Positions 26,401 to 35,143 of a stretch of 64,000 bases of DNA are shown here, one piece after another (within the stretch, counting starts at the first letter, position 1; every line of letters starts with the position of its first letter). The notes beneath the pieces were generated by a model, which saw nothing but the letters and a program-made list of their open reading frames with translations, made no database searches and was not told the DNA's origin. Both the position numbers and the translations under genes were made by a program. The stretch covers positions 2,861,001-2,925,000 of the forward strand of contig NZ_FXWM01000001.1 in the NCBI RefSeq assembly GCF_900177675.1, read 5' to 3'. This DNA is from Bacillus sp. OV166 (GTDB lineage Bacteria; Bacillota; Bacilli; Bacillales; Cytobacillaceae).

Positions 26401-26485
26401 CTAAAACTATTCTGCCAGTTAGTGGAACAACCAAAAAGGCTCTACTCCTCTTGGAGTAAAGCACCCCGTTAGCACAATAAGGAAT
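26401..26485. repeat. Dispersed hairpin repeat, copy 6
   Basis: CTGCCAGTTAGTGGAACAA box, hairpin CTCTACTCC/TTGGAGTAAAG, then GCACCCCGTTAGCACAATAA. Confidence 0.75.
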
Positions 26486-26488
26486 AAC

Positions 26489-26941
26489 TTATTTTATACC
26501 TTTTAAGTCGCCATACTGTTCAACAATACTATTCAACTGGCGTAATGTTGAGGTTAAATAACTTTGTTCACTTTCAAACTCATAATGTAGAATATTTTCT
26601 TGGTGTGCCACTTCTTGAAAATATCCTTGAATGTTTATCTGACCAAACCTATTAAAATTAAGTTCGATTTTCAGATTATTCTCTGATTCTAAAAAGGTAA
26701 CACTACCTTTTAATTCGTTATAACAGTTCTGCAACTGAATGAAGAACTGATATACCTGACCAGTGGAAAACCATATTTCAGCATCTTTAACATAATAATT
26801 TCTACTCTTTATGTTGATTTTGCCTTTAACATCATAACCACCTAAATAACTTGTTTCATTAGGAAAACCATACACTTCGTTTAATTCAATTTGTATGAAT
26901 CCTTGTTTACCAGCAATTTTAAACTCATTCACTTTTATCAC
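26489..26941 (-). CDS. Possible WapI/DUF6228-type small beta-rich protein
   Basis: A 150-residue cytosolic protein, predominantly beta, with the pattern GGYDVKGKINIKSRNYYVKD ... VYQFFIQLQNCYNELKGSV and a final helix. This resembles single-domain immunity-like proteins (WapI or DUF6228 type), where a strand-rich domain binds a partner toxin. No toxin gene is next to it, and the resemblance is a judgement by eye. The start at 26941 gives MIKVNEFKIAG. Confidence 0.5.
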   Translation of the reverse strand: MIKVNEFKIAGKQGFIQIELNEVYGFPNETSYLGGYDVKGKINIKSRNYYVKDAEIWFSTGQVYQFFIQLQNCYNELKGSVTFLESENNLKIELNFNRFGQINIQGYFQEVAHQENILHYEFESEQSYLTSTLRQLNSIVEQYGDLKGIK

Positions 26942-27000
26942 TCATTTCAAACAAAGCATTAATTTAAGGATACCAAAATCGCCCAAATCATAACAGTTCC

Positions 27001-27097
27001 TTCTTCCACTAAACTGCTTCGTTACTTGAATAAGAAAAAGGCTTTACCCCTAATTGAAGTAAAGCACCCGTTAGCTTAAGTACATTTTTTCACAATC
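27001..27097. repeat. Dispersed hairpin repeat, copy 7
   Basis: CACTAAACTGCTTCGTTACTT box, hairpin GGCTTTACCCC/GAAGTAAAGC, then ACCCGTTAGCTTAAG and TTTCACAA. Confidence 0.78.
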
Positions 27098-27146
27098 TTT
27101 TTTATGACACTGTTAAGCAAAATAAAAAACCTTCGTGTTTGAAGGT

Positions 27147-27632
27147 TTATCGAATCCACTTTTTATAAAAAAACGATTTCTTGAGAGGATTCAGCTCCGT
27201 TATATATTGAAAAGCATATAAAATCAAACACCTGAAAAAGCTTAAAACCAAGTATTGAAATTTGGTTAATTGTTCTAAAGAAAATATTTTAAAGCCTTCT
27301 ACAAATTTTAATCCTCCAAAGATAAATGTAACATGGAGAAGAGTATTTGAAATGATGAATAATGGTAATTTCCCAAAAGTCAGTTTTAACACCCATAGAC
27401 TAGTTACAAGGTATGCACCGAAATTCATAAAGTTCATACTATCAAAAGGTCCGATGCCATTATAAAATTTCCACCAATTTTTCTTCTCACCATAAAAATC
27501 TAAAGCTTTAGTGAACGTACACATAAATATAGCAGTTGGAAGAAATCTTTTAAATGCTTTTCTACCTAGTAAAGGTACCGTTAACCAAGGAACAACTAAC
27601 AAAGCTATCATAAACACTTTTGGATTTTTCAT
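27147..27632 (-). CDS. Multi-pass membrane protein of unknown function
   Basis: A protein of about 161 residues with four to five hydrophobic segments and aromatic-rich loops (EKKNWWKFYNGIGPFDSMNF). The layout is reminiscent of CBO0543-like membrane proteins such as those at 52404 and 53152, but not close enough to be sure. The ATG at 27632 has AGGTGA six bases upstream and is preferred over GTG at 27641. A short AAACCTTC/GAAGGTTT hairpin overlaps the stop codon region. Confidence 0.65.
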   Translation of the reverse strand: MKNPKVFMIALLVVPWLTVPLLGRKAFKRFLPTAIFMCTFTKALDFYGEKKNWWKFYNGIGPFDSMNFMNFGAYLVTSLWVLKLTFGKLPLFIISNTLLHVTFIFGGLKFVEGFKIFSLEQLTKFQYLVLSFFRCLILYAFQYITELNPLKKSFFYKKWIR

Positions 27633-28014
27633 TATTTTCACCTACTGATTTGTGTTTGTTCGGTTAAGGACTATTTTTCGCAATAAATCCAGTTTTATAC
27701 AAATAACGCTTACATATCGGATAAAACTGAAGGTGATAAAACTCCTTTCATTTTTTTAGAACTCAAATATTTACTTTTTTTCAGTCAAAATTTATTGTTG
27801 GGTAATAAAGCCTCTTCCACCTCTACCACAGCAGGTTGTTGATTTAACAAAAATGTTTGATTATATCTGTATGTATGTTTCGTTCTTTTTCAGCCACTTT
27901 TCAAACTAAATAAAAAACCTATAATTTTTTTTAACGGGTTCCGTTTTGGGAGAGAAATTCTTAAATAACACACTGAATAACAACATATTTAGCATCCAAA
28001 TTAACACAATAATT
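27633..28014. other. Intergenic region
   Basis: AT-rich with no supported gene. A long imperfect hairpin (AGTTTTAT / ATAAAACT) lies at about 27691-27730. Nothing else recognisable. Confidence 0.5.
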
Positions 28015-28020
28015 GTAAAA

Positions 28021-28050
28021 AACGCTCAGAGCCTATTCTGAGCGTTTTAT
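28021..28050. terminator. Terminator of the GNAT gene (bidirectional)
   Basis: Perfect stem AACGCTCAGA / TCTGAGCGTT with A-run and T-run flanks. Confidence 0.88.
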
Positions 28051-28061
28051 TATAAATTTTT

Positions 28062-28592
28062 TTAATTTGATTTTAACAATGAGTAAACATTGGTATCATA
28101 TGGAACACCATTTTGATACATATAGCTTTTCAAAACACCTTCTTTTTCAAAGCCCAGCTTTTTTAATAATTCATTAGATGTCTTGTTTCCAAGGAAAACA
28201 ACAGCACCAATTCGTGTTAATCCAATTTCATTAAAGCCATATGATATTACTTTTGATGCAGCTTCAGTTGCGTACCCTTTTCTCCAATAAAGGGGATGAA
28301 GTTCATAACCTATCTCAGCCCTTTTGTGTTTAGGAGACCAAACATTAAACCCAATTGTCCCGATAATTCCTTCTTTTTCTTTTAATTCAATTCCCCATCT
28401 AATTCCTCGTTTTTCTTTGTAACTTTTAGAGAAAAACTCAACAAACTGTCCTGCTTGTTCTATGCTTGTTAAAGCGTCTTGTCCGTAATAACGAATAACA
28501 TCAGTATTAGAAAAACAATTAAAAATGCCTTGAGCATCCTTGTTTACAATTTCTCTCAATATAAGTCTTTCTGTTTCTAGTGTTGGAAACAA
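28062..28592 (-). CDS. GNAT N-acetyltransferase (RimJ/RimL-like)
   Basis: A protein of about 176 residues beginning MFPTLETERLILREI, the usual opening of RimJ/RimL-type acetyltransferases. The acetyl-CoA loop is in the region RKGYATEAASKVISYGF (Q/RxxGxA/G) and the C-terminus has LKKLGFEKEGVLKSYMYQNG. Such enzymes acetylate ribosomal protein N-termini, amino acids or antibiotics; the substrate is unknown. The TTG at 28592 is chosen because GGAGTGGGAG is correctly spaced; a GTG nine bases upstream overlaps that site. Monocistronic with its own terminator. Confidence 0.88.
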   Translation of the reverse strand: MFPTLETERLILREIVNKDAQGIFNCFSNTDVIRYYGQDALTSIEQAGQFVEFFSKSYKEKRGIRWGIELKEKEGIIGTIGFNVWSPKHKRAEIGYELHPLYWRKGYATEAASKVISYGFNEIGLTRIGAVVFLGNKTSNELLKKLGFEKEGVLKSYMYQNGVPYDTNVYSLLKSN

Positions 28593-29155
28593 TTCTCCCA
28601 CTCCTTTTTTGAACTTTCTCTTTTTTTAAACAACATTAATAATATCTTAGCATAAAATTCCAAATAACATTAAAAATCATCCTGTTTTTCTTAAAGGTGG
28701 GAGATGAGAACTTGCATTAGTTACTTAATTAACGTGTCAATTTTACAGAGGACAATAACTATTGTCCACTTGATAATTAGGTTGCTAATACCACTTATTT
28801 TTATAGTAAAATCGGAACAAACATTGATTTAACAATTAAAAATAAAGACCAAAACGCTATGCGAAATGGTCTGCTAAATCGATTGCTATTTAATGTTTTC
28901 TCTCCCTCAACGGAACACGTTATTTTTTTTTGGGTTGTTTGGGTAAATTAAAAACAGACCTTGATTCCTTGGTAGGTCACTGCTTTCATGGAATTTACCT
29001 TAGACCCTTACTTCATTGTTGGGGTCTATATTAATTTTTCTTGATTCTCTCATAAGTTTGTTTTTATTTAATCGGCTCAAGTTGTTATTACACTAACTGC
29101 TTCGTTAGCTGAAGAAGAAAATAAAATCTTTATTTTATAAATAAAAAAGAGAGCC
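28593..29155. other. Intergenic region of about 560 bp
   Basis: No supported gene. It holds a TAGACCC / GGGTCTA hairpin near 29003-29031 and a 5' half copy of the dispersed repeat (ACTAACTGCTTCGTTAGCTG) at about 29090-29112. Confidence 0.5.
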
Positions 29156-29344
29156 TTAGCTCTCCAACAATCGGTTAACTTTCTGTATCTCCCCTTCAAA
29201 TAACCTCATGTCCAACTCGTAATCATCATGACCATCAAATGAATCCAACATATCTTTTTCTTGATGTAATGTTATCAAATACTGCTCCAATGAAAACCCA
29301 CCACTTTGGATTGTATTCTCAAACACAACTTTAAATCTGCTCAT
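29156..29344 (-). CDS. Small acidic protein of 62 residues
   Basis: MSRFKVVFENTIQSGGFSLE, then an amphipathic, acidic helical part ending EIQKVNRLLES. GAGGTGA precedes the start at the right distance. No cysteine, no membrane segment. Family not recognised. Confidence 0.6.
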   Translation of the reverse strand: MSRFKVVFENTIQSGGFSLEQYLITLHQEKDMLDSFDGHDDYELDMRLFEGEIQKVNRLLES

Positions 29345-29499
29345 TTATTTCACCTCGACAGATAGTATTTCCAATACAATAAATGAAATTCGTATTTTAT
29401 TACCAAATATAAAAGGACCATTTAGGTCCTTTTTGGCTTCTTCAAGTAAAGCCCCCGATAGTTTAAGTGCTATACTTCACAAACTTGAACTCTTTTTCA

Positions 29500-29602
29500 A
29501 TTTTACAGGAATGCTGCCCCTTTACTTCAATAAGGAGTTCACTAAATAGGCATCTATCCTTCTTGGATCAAAACCCCTGTTAGTTTGTAATTTCCTGCAA
29601 AC
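29500..29602. repeat. Dispersed hairpin repeat, copy 8
   Basis: TTACAGGAATGCTGCCCCT box, TTTACTTCAATAAGG, hairpin around ATCTATCC/TTGGATC, then CCCCTGTTAGTTTG. A separate 3' half copy with GATAGTTTAAG and TTCACAAAC lies at 29430-29484. Confidence 0.72.
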
Positions 29603-29659
29603 ATATGATATTATACAGGCAAATATTTTGGCAAATTTCAATTTAAAGGAGGAATATAT

Positions 29660-29917
29660 ATGGCCCGTTCTATTAGAGATTCCCTTTCGGGATTTGGTAG
29701 TGAACTGTTGGAACGAATAAGAGAAAATAGCAATGCATGGCTAGATGAAGCTGTCTTTGAAGAAAGAGTCATTGGGATTGAAAAGGCAACTGCGGCTCTG
29801 CAGGAAGCCGAAGTTGAAGATGAGAAAATCATTTATCTTTTGCAAAAATATTGGGATTTACGCCTTAGCGAGGCCAAGGAACTTTTGCGGCAAGGAAGTT
29901 ACACTGAAGAGAGGTAA
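29660..29917 (+). CDS. Small helical protein of 85 residues
   Basis: Begins MARSIRDSLSGFGSELLERI and is helical and acidic throughout, ending ELLRQGSYTEER. AAAGGAGG precedes the ATG by eight bases. No membrane segment. The 3' flank (TCGGTGAG ... AGACACC hairpin ... TATATCATCG) is clearly similar to the flank behind 23704. Function not recognised. Confidence 0.68.
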   Translation: MARSIRDSLSGFGSELLERIRENSNAWLDEAVFEERVIGIEKATAALQEAEVEDEKIIYLLQKYWDLRLSEAKELLRQGSYTEER

Positions 29918-29986
29918 TTGATTCTTGCTGGTAAATATCCCAAAGAAAAATTCCAATTTATCGGTGAGCTAATTTGAAAACACATC

Positions 29987-30012
29987 AGACACCTCCTCGG
30001 TGTCTTTTTTTA
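29987..30012 (+). terminator. Rho-independent terminator
   Basis: Stem AGACACC / GGTGTCT with a T7 run. Confidence 0.88.
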
Positions 30013-30209
30013 TATCATCGCCAAGTAAACAATTTTAATCCTCAGAAAAAAGGATCATCTAATGACGACCCTTTATTAATAAAACCCTCATTATTAACAT
30101 CAGTTGTGTCACTTTTGTTGAAATATTGGACTGAACACAGAGCCAAACACTCTCAGGACCCTAAACAAAAAGACCTTTTCATAATCTTCAAAATGCTGAC
30201 TCGTTTCTT

Positions 30210-30539
30210 TCAGTGCAAATTTTTCTTATTTGTTCTATAAATTTTCCTGACATTTTTATGGAGCTCATCAATTGGCTGGCTCTCAATAATACTAGAAATA
30301 TCAGACATCTTTAGTTTCCCTTCTTCACCCATTTCAAGTAGCTCTTTATTCAGTTTTGCGGTTACTTTGAACAAACTGCCTAGATAAGCGTATTCTTTTA
30401 TCACTTTCTGTTCAAAACTTTCCGCATTGTATGTCTCGGCTTCACCTATAAAGACTTCTAAATCAATAACCTGGCTTTGTAACTTTACTAATCTTTTTTT
30501 TGCTTTTTCAACGTTAATAGCTAATAAATGATTGTTCAC
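30210..30539 (-). CDS. Coiled-coil protein of unknown function
   Basis: A cytosolic protein of about 109 residues, almost wholly helical with heptad-like spacing (NVEKAKKRLVKLQSQVIDLE and the later AKLNKELLEMGEEGKLKM). The GTG at 30539 lies six bases after GGAGGG and is preferred to the ATG at 30545, which touches the Shine-Dalgarno. No family recognised. Confidence 0.62.
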   Translation of the reverse strand: MNNHLLAINVEKAKKRLVKLQSQVIDLEVFIGEAETYNAESFEQKVIKEYAYLGSLFKVTAKLNKELLEMGEEGKLKMSDISSIIESQPIDELHKNVRKIYRTNKKNLH

Positions 30540-30717
30540 GAACATCCCTCCTTTTATTTAACAATATTCGACACAAGAAGAGGGAAGTCCCATCGATAAA
30601 ATTTGAAATTGTGAGCAATATTTGACACTTTTAGGGGTTTCTCATTCAGGTTTTTTCACTTTATTACCAGATTAGTAAACGGTGGAACCATGATAAAATT
30701 ACAATAGAGGTGATTTT

Positions 30718-31548
30718 ATGTTTGTTGCACCAATGCTTCTTCAGCGGAGTGAAAATGCCTTTAATGATGAAGAATTCATTACAGAATTGAAATTAGATGG
30801 GATTCGTTTAATACTTTCCAAGTTAAATGGAAAGGTACGATTATATACTAGACACAAAAATGAGGTCACAGCCAGGTTTCCTGAGTTACTAGACATCGAT
30901 ATTGCTGATGGGACAGTTTTGGATGGGGAGCTGATCGTAGCAGACCAAGATGGAAAGCCTGATTTTGAGGCAGCAATGGAGAGATTTCAGTCTAATAAGT
31001 CTAATCTTAGAATTCAATATTGTGTTTTTGATGTTATTTATTATGCAGGTGACAAAGTTACCAACCTGCCTTTAGTAGAAAGAAAAAAACTATTGGATTC
31101 TTTCTTACCTCAATCAAATGAGATCGTCATGGTTCAGTGGATGGTCGGACAGGGGGAAGAGTACTTTAATCTTGTTCAGCAGCATGATTTAGAGGGAATA
31201 GTGCTTAAGAGAGCCAATTCTACGTATCAAGTTAATAAACGATCGCACGACTGGTTAAAAGTGATTAATTATAAATATGCAGATGTCTATATAACAGGGT
31301 TAAGGAAAGATGATTTTGGCTTGCTATTAAGCACTTATGAAGGGGATAATCTAAAACCTTCAGGTGTAATGGAATTTATTAACCAAAAGGAAAAGATGAA
31401 GTTCTATGCTAGATACCAGGATTTAATAATCGGGGAAGATAAGAAGTTTGTTTTTATCAAGCCAGAAATACAGTGCCGAGTAAAATTTAGAAATTATACA
31501 AAACAGGGGTTATTACGCATCCCATCGTTCGTTGAATATATTTCCTAG
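30718..31548 (+). CDS. ATP-dependent DNA ligase (SPbeta YoqV/LigB type)
   Basis: A 276-residue minimal ATP-dependent ligase. The nucleotidyl-transfer lysine is K25 in ELKLDGIR (motif I). Later motifs are visible: RFPEL and DGELIV (motif III), YCVFDV, EGIVLKR (motif IV) and WLKV (motif V), with an OB-like C-terminus. Length and order match the phage SPbeta ligase and other stand-alone bacterial ATP ligases used in repair; there is no LigD polymerase or Ku nearby. The start is preceded by GAGGTGATTTT. It may come from a prophage, but no other phage gene is adjacent. Confidence 0.9.
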   Translation: MFVAPMLLQRSENAFNDEEFITELKLDGIRLILSKLNGKVRLYTRHKNEVTARFPELLDIDIADGTVLDGELIVADQDGKPDFEAAMERFQSNKSNLRIQYCVFDVIYYAGDKVTNLPLVERKKLLDSFLPQSNEIVMVQWMVGQGEEYFNLVQQHDLEGIVLKRANSTYQVNKRSHDWLKVINYKYADVYITGLRKDDFGLLLSTYEGDNLKPSGVMEFINQKEKMKFYARYQDLIIGEDKKFVFIKPEIQCRVKFRNYTKQGLLRIPSFVEYIS

Positions 31549-31550
31549 TT

Positions 31551-31575
31551 AGAGTCTTTTATTGACTCTTTTTTC
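31551..31575 (+). terminator. Rho-independent terminator of the ligase gene
   Basis: Stem AGAGTC / GACTCT and a T6 run. Confidence 0.85.
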
Positions 31576-31583
31576 ATTTGTTT

Positions 31584-31656
31584 AAAGGCATAAAAAACAA
31601 CATTGGAAAAGAACCCAGTATGGCTCCTTTTCCAATGTTGTTTTTTATGCCTTTTT
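31584..31656. terminator. Very long perfect hairpin between convergent genes
   Basis: Arms at 31584-31611 and 31627-31654 are 28-bp perfect complements with a 15-bp loop. Suitable as a bidirectional terminator, though much longer than needed. Confidence 0.85.
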
Positions 31657-31661
31657 CATTA

Positions 31662-32483
31662 CTAATGCTTCCACAATTCTTCTGTCCTAATCACTTTATA
31701 ATCTGCATTCTGAACTGTAAACCTAATGGCGGGGTTTTTTGGATACGATGCATTTCCATCAAAGAACGTGATTACTGTTTTTTCATCATTTTTAACAAAT
31801 TGATCGTAGCTTCCACCAGCACCACTAATATTAGTAAAGTGTAACGTTATCGTATTGCCTGAAGTTCCATCCTTGACTAAACTCCACAAATCTCTTCGGT
31901 AATTTTCCCATGCAATTTCTTTAGAAGCCTCATTTTCAGCATTCTTATGTGTCTTCTCCCAAAAATAAATTGCTTCATCCATACTTCCCAATGCATTCTG
32001 TTGAAAAGTAAATTCGATAAGCTGGCCATTTGGTACCGTTCCATCAGCTAAATATTTGTCGTAAGCTTCGCCTTCAACAGTTATACCTTCAAGATTGTTG
32101 CCATTACCTTTCAACAATAAGGCATGTGCTTTGCCTTCATTATTTTTTATCGTCACAACAGTATACCCATTAGGATCTTTATTTTCAGCGACCATATAAG
32201 AAAAATTATACACGTAATTAACTACTAATTTTCTGCTATTAATGTACCAAGTGCTACTTTTCCCATCCTCTTTACCCGTTGCCTTCCAAACACCACCGAC
32301 ATCCTCATTCACCTTGGATACTTCTGAAGATGTTGAACTTTTAGTTTGTGGTGTTGTTTCAGCCGTTTCTATTTTCTGTTCCGAACTTTCTGAAGAAGTT
32401 TTGGTTGATTCATCAGTTGTTTTTCCGCATCCAGAAAGGACTACCCCAAGTAAAACTAGTAAACCAACTAGCATCTTTTTCAT
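31662..32483 (-). CDS. Lipoprotein of unknown function (DUF4767-like)
   Basis: A protein of about 273 residues: signal peptide with lipobox LSGC, a Ser/Thr/Glu-rich linker, then a domain that starts GGVWKATGKEDGKSSTWYIN and ends with a second domain including MDEAIYFWEKTH and AIRFTVQNADYKVIRTEELW. The latter resembles the DUF4767 family of Firmicute lipoproteins. The start is taken at the ATG with GGTGG eight bases upstream. It is anchored on the outer face of the membrane; role unknown. Confidence 0.72.
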   Translation of the reverse strand: MKKMLVGLLVLLGVVLSGCGKTTDESTKTSSESSEQKIETAETTPQTKSSTSSEVSKVNEDVGGVWKATGKEDGKSSTWYINSRKLVVNYVYNFSYMVAENKDPNGYTVVTIKNNEGKAHALLLKGNGNNLEGITVEGEAYDKYLADGTVPNGQLIEFTFQQNALGSMDEAIYFWEKTHKNAENEASKEIAWENYRRDLWSLVKDGTSGNTITLHFTNISGAGGSYDQFVKNDEKTVITFFDGNASYPKNPAIRFTVQNADYKVIRTEELWKH

Positions 32484-32704
32484 TTCATTAACCACCTTTG
32501 CCATCTTTGGAATTCATTTTTCATTTTCATGTTCACTAAAATGCTAGTTAGTGGAATCCTTTAAAGCCTTATAGTTGTTTTGAACGGAAGCTATAACCGA
32601 GAAGAGTCTATTAAATAATTCGCCATTCTTTATTACTAATACCTTTTTCCTGATTTGGGAAATGATGTATAATATATCTATAATTATATCAGGGGTGACT
32701 AAGG

Positions 32705-33829
32705 ATGGAAAATCAAGAGTGGGATAAAGAATTAGATGAAATTTTAAAAGATTTGGGTGTTGATGGTAGCCCAATAGATGCGATACATGAAAAATTAAAA
32801 AACGAATTTGATAAAGTCTTAAACATAGGATTTATAGGTTCACCTGGGGTGGGAAAGTCCACACTAATGAACAAGATTGCTGGAAGGAAGATCGCTGATT
32901 CAGGTGTTAATCCAGGCGTTAAAGTAACACCTTTTGCTTGGGGGGAGAACGATTCAATCGTATTCTGGGATTTGCCAGGATATAATGGATTACCTAAAGA
33001 ACATAATGTAGAACAATATTGGGAGTTTCATAACTTAGAAGAAATGGATATTCTAATATGCATGTTTTCAAACAAGTTAACTGAAGATGATGCTCATTTC
33101 TTTAAATTAGCAATACAACATGCACAAGATGTAATTTTTGTTAGAAGTAAATCTGATGATATTTATGATGATGAGCTAAGTGTAGAAGAATTAAAGGCAG
33201 AAATAGAGGAAACTTATATTAAGAAGTTATTTGGGCCTCAATTTACTCTTTTATTTGTAAGTTCACGAACAGGAGAAGGGCTTGCAGAATTACAAGACAC
33301 CATTGCCAATCGTCTCAGTTCTGACTTACAAGAAAAGTTCTATAGAAATGCAAAAGCCTATTCGCAATCCTTTTTGGTGGCTAAAGAGAAAGCTTCGCTA
33401 AAGACAGTGCTTTGGTACTCTACATTAAGTGCAGGTGCTGGCTTGGTGCCAGTTGGTGCGGGGATACTAATTGATATTCCATCAAATATAAAAATGATTA
33501 AGGCAATTGGTAACCATTTTGCTTTAACACCAAAGCGTCTTGCTCTTTTAGAAGAACAAGAAACGGAAAAAATGAAGGAATATAACGTGTTTTTAAACGT
33601 TCTTAAACATGGAATTGGTGCTAAAGAATTATATTTACCTTTGTTGAAAAGGTTCGCACCAGAAGTAGTGGCTGCAAGAGCAGGTCAAATTATTCCTGTT
33701 TTGGGGGCTGGTGCAGGGTTCTCCTTAACATTTTTTATGGGCAAGCGTGCCATTAATTCGTGTAAGGTAATTGCACAAGACATATTGGAAAAAGAAATTG
33801 AGGCCATTAATGGTACACTTGTCCATTAA
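32705..33829 (+). CDS. IRG-like (interferon-inducible GTPase type) membrane GTPase
   Basis: A 374-residue dynamin-like/IRG-type GTPase. G1 P-loop G45-SPGVGK51-ST, G3 D89-LPG92, and G4 RSKSD (147-151) in the context FVRSKSD, close to the FVRTKVD of IRG proteins. The spacing from WDLPG to Y-x-x-F, FxxND-like TEDD and FVR also follows the eukaryotic IRG pattern. Two hydrophobic hairpins (about 236-256 and 330-350) allow membrane association. The ribosome binding site GGGGTG is good. Bacterial IRG-like genes are scattered and suspected to act in defence or membrane remodelling; here it opens a run of defence-like genes. Confidence 0.8.
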   Translation: MENQEWDKELDEILKDLGVDGSPIDAIHEKLKNEFDKVLNIGFIGSPGVGKSTLMNKIAGRKIADSGVNPGVKVTPFAWGENDSIVFWDLPGYNGLPKEHNVEQYWEFHNLEEMDILICMFSNKLTEDDAHFFKLAIQHAQDVIFVRSKSDDIYDDELSVEELKAEIEETYIKKLFGPQFTLLFVSSRTGEGLAELQDTIANRLSSDLQEKFYRNAKAYSQSFLVAKEKASLKTVLWYSTLSAGAGLVPVGAGILIDIPSNIKMIKAIGNHFALTPKRLALLEEQETEKMKEYNVFLNVLKHGIGAKELYLPLLKRFAPEVVAARAGQIIPVLGAGAGFSLTFFMGKRAINSCKVIAQDILEKEIEAINGTLVH

Positions 33830-33867
33830 GGTAAGTTTTAGACATTATTTTTAAATAATCATGATTG

Positions 33868-33896
33868 GCAGGTCATTAAGACCTGCTCATTTTTTA
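33868..33896 (+). terminator. Rho-independent terminator
   Basis: Stem GCAGGTC / GACCTGC plus T6. It ends the GTPase transcript. The next 200 bp hold only a doubtful 28-codon membrane peptide frame at 33936. Confidence 0.85.
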
Positions 33897-34115
33897 ATTT
33901 TCTACAAGTTAACTAACAAACAAGGGGAAGTGTTATTGCGTGAAAAATGGATAGAGAAAACCATCGTGGAAAAATCGCTATTTTTTTGGTTATTACTAAT
34001 TATTTCCGTATTATTTTTTTGAGAAAATATAGAAAATCATTTAAAACAATGATAGATTTTATGTGGGAATATTTAGATTTATATTTTATTTTTTTACAAA
34101 GAGGGTATGAGCGGG

Positions 34116-35132
34116 ATGAGTCGTAATTTAAAATTTTTTGCAACACTAATTTTTATTATTCTATTAGCTGGTGGAGGATACGCATACAAACAAGGTGTTT
34201 TTTCTCCAAAAACTATTAAGGCAAAAAAGGAAGTTGTCAGCACTTCAAAAGGTAGTTCTAATTTTACAACTATTATGGATATTGCTTCTATCAATCCGAA
34301 ATCAAAAGGAAGTATTAAAACAATTAAAGGAACGATTAGCAATAGAATTGATCATAGTAAAGGGCATGTTTTTCTCACATTATCCGACTCAACTGGAGAG
34401 ATTCAGGTTCCTATTTTCGCTGATAAAAAAATTGATACCGATGATTATCAAAATGGAAAAATAATTCAAGTTAAAGGTAAAGTAGATGTTTTTAATGGAA
34501 AAGTAGAGGTAATTCCTGAAAAAGCGGAAGATATAAAATTAGTTGAAAGTGAAAAAATCACTAAAAGTGATATTGGTAAAGAAAAAAATATTAAGGGAAC
34601 CATTATATCTAAATATGCTCATCCTACAGGACATTTATTTATTGTTTTAAAACTGGAAAATGAGCAAGAAATGGACATTCCTCTCTTTAAAAATTTGCAA
34701 CCAAACTCTGATAATTATCCGATAGGGTCTTTAATTGAACTTCATGGAAAAGTAACAGAATATAAAGGAAAATTAGAGATAGTGCCATCTTCATTAAATG
34801 ATATAAGTATTCTTAAAAAAGGAAACGACCTATCAGTCCAGAATGTTGAATTGAAAAACATCGGTAGCAGTGATAGAGGAAGAATGGTAATCACTAATGG
34901 TTTTGTAAAGAGTATAGAACCAAGAGATGATGGAAATGTAATGTTTACAATGGAAAACAATGGAGCTGAAATTAAAGCAGTCCTTTTTAGGGCAGATTCT
35001 CAGGAAAATACGGGCAGAAAGCAACGTATCCTTAATGCTAATAAAGCTCATTTTGCAATTCGTATTTTAGGTATGGTGGATGTTTATGAAGGTCAATTAG
35101 AAATAGTAATTGATAAAGTGTTAGTAGACTAA
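34116..35132 (+). CDS. Membrane-anchored protein with three OB-fold repeats
   Basis: A protein of about 338 residues with one N-terminal hydrophobic helix (FFATLIFIILLAGGGYAY) and then three tandem OB-like units near residues 60-145, 150-235 and 240-335. Each has the tRNA_anti-type pattern such as IKTIKGTISNRIDHSKGHVF ... IQVPIF ... VKGKVDVFNGKVEVIP. OB folds of this type bind single-stranded nucleic acid. The protein should sit on the membrane with its body outside or inside depending on topology. ATG 34116 has GAGGG ten bases upstream; ATG 34107 is too close. It is followed 11 bp later by the PLD gene, so the two form an operon. Confidence 0.78.
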   Translation: MSRNLKFFATLIFIILLAGGGYAYKQGVFSPKTIKAKKEVVSTSKGSSNFTTIMDIASINPKSKGSIKTIKGTISNRIDHSKGHVFLTLSDSTGEIQVPIFADKKIDTDDYQNGKIIQVKGKVDVFNGKVEVIPEKAEDIKLVESEKITKSDIGKEKNIKGTIISKYAHPTGHLFIVLKLENEQEMDIPLFKNLQPNSDNYPIGSLIELHGKVTEYKGKLEIVPSSLNDISILKKGNDLSVQNVELKNIGSSDRGRMVITNGFVKSIEPRDDGNVMFTMENNGAEIKAVLFRADSQENTGRKQRILNANKAHFAIRILGMVDVYEGQLEIVIDKVLVD

Positions 35133-35143
35133 GGGGACCTAAG

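Noticed and set aside
22251..30000. CRISPR-like repetition of short boxes between genes
   Set aside because: Copies are separated by whole genes, have variable hairpins and no uniform spacers; they are dispersed hairpin repeats.
30718..31548. Prophage region around the SPbeta-type ligase
   Set aside because: No integrase, capsid, terminase or lysis gene is nearby; a single ligase gene is not enough to call a prophage.
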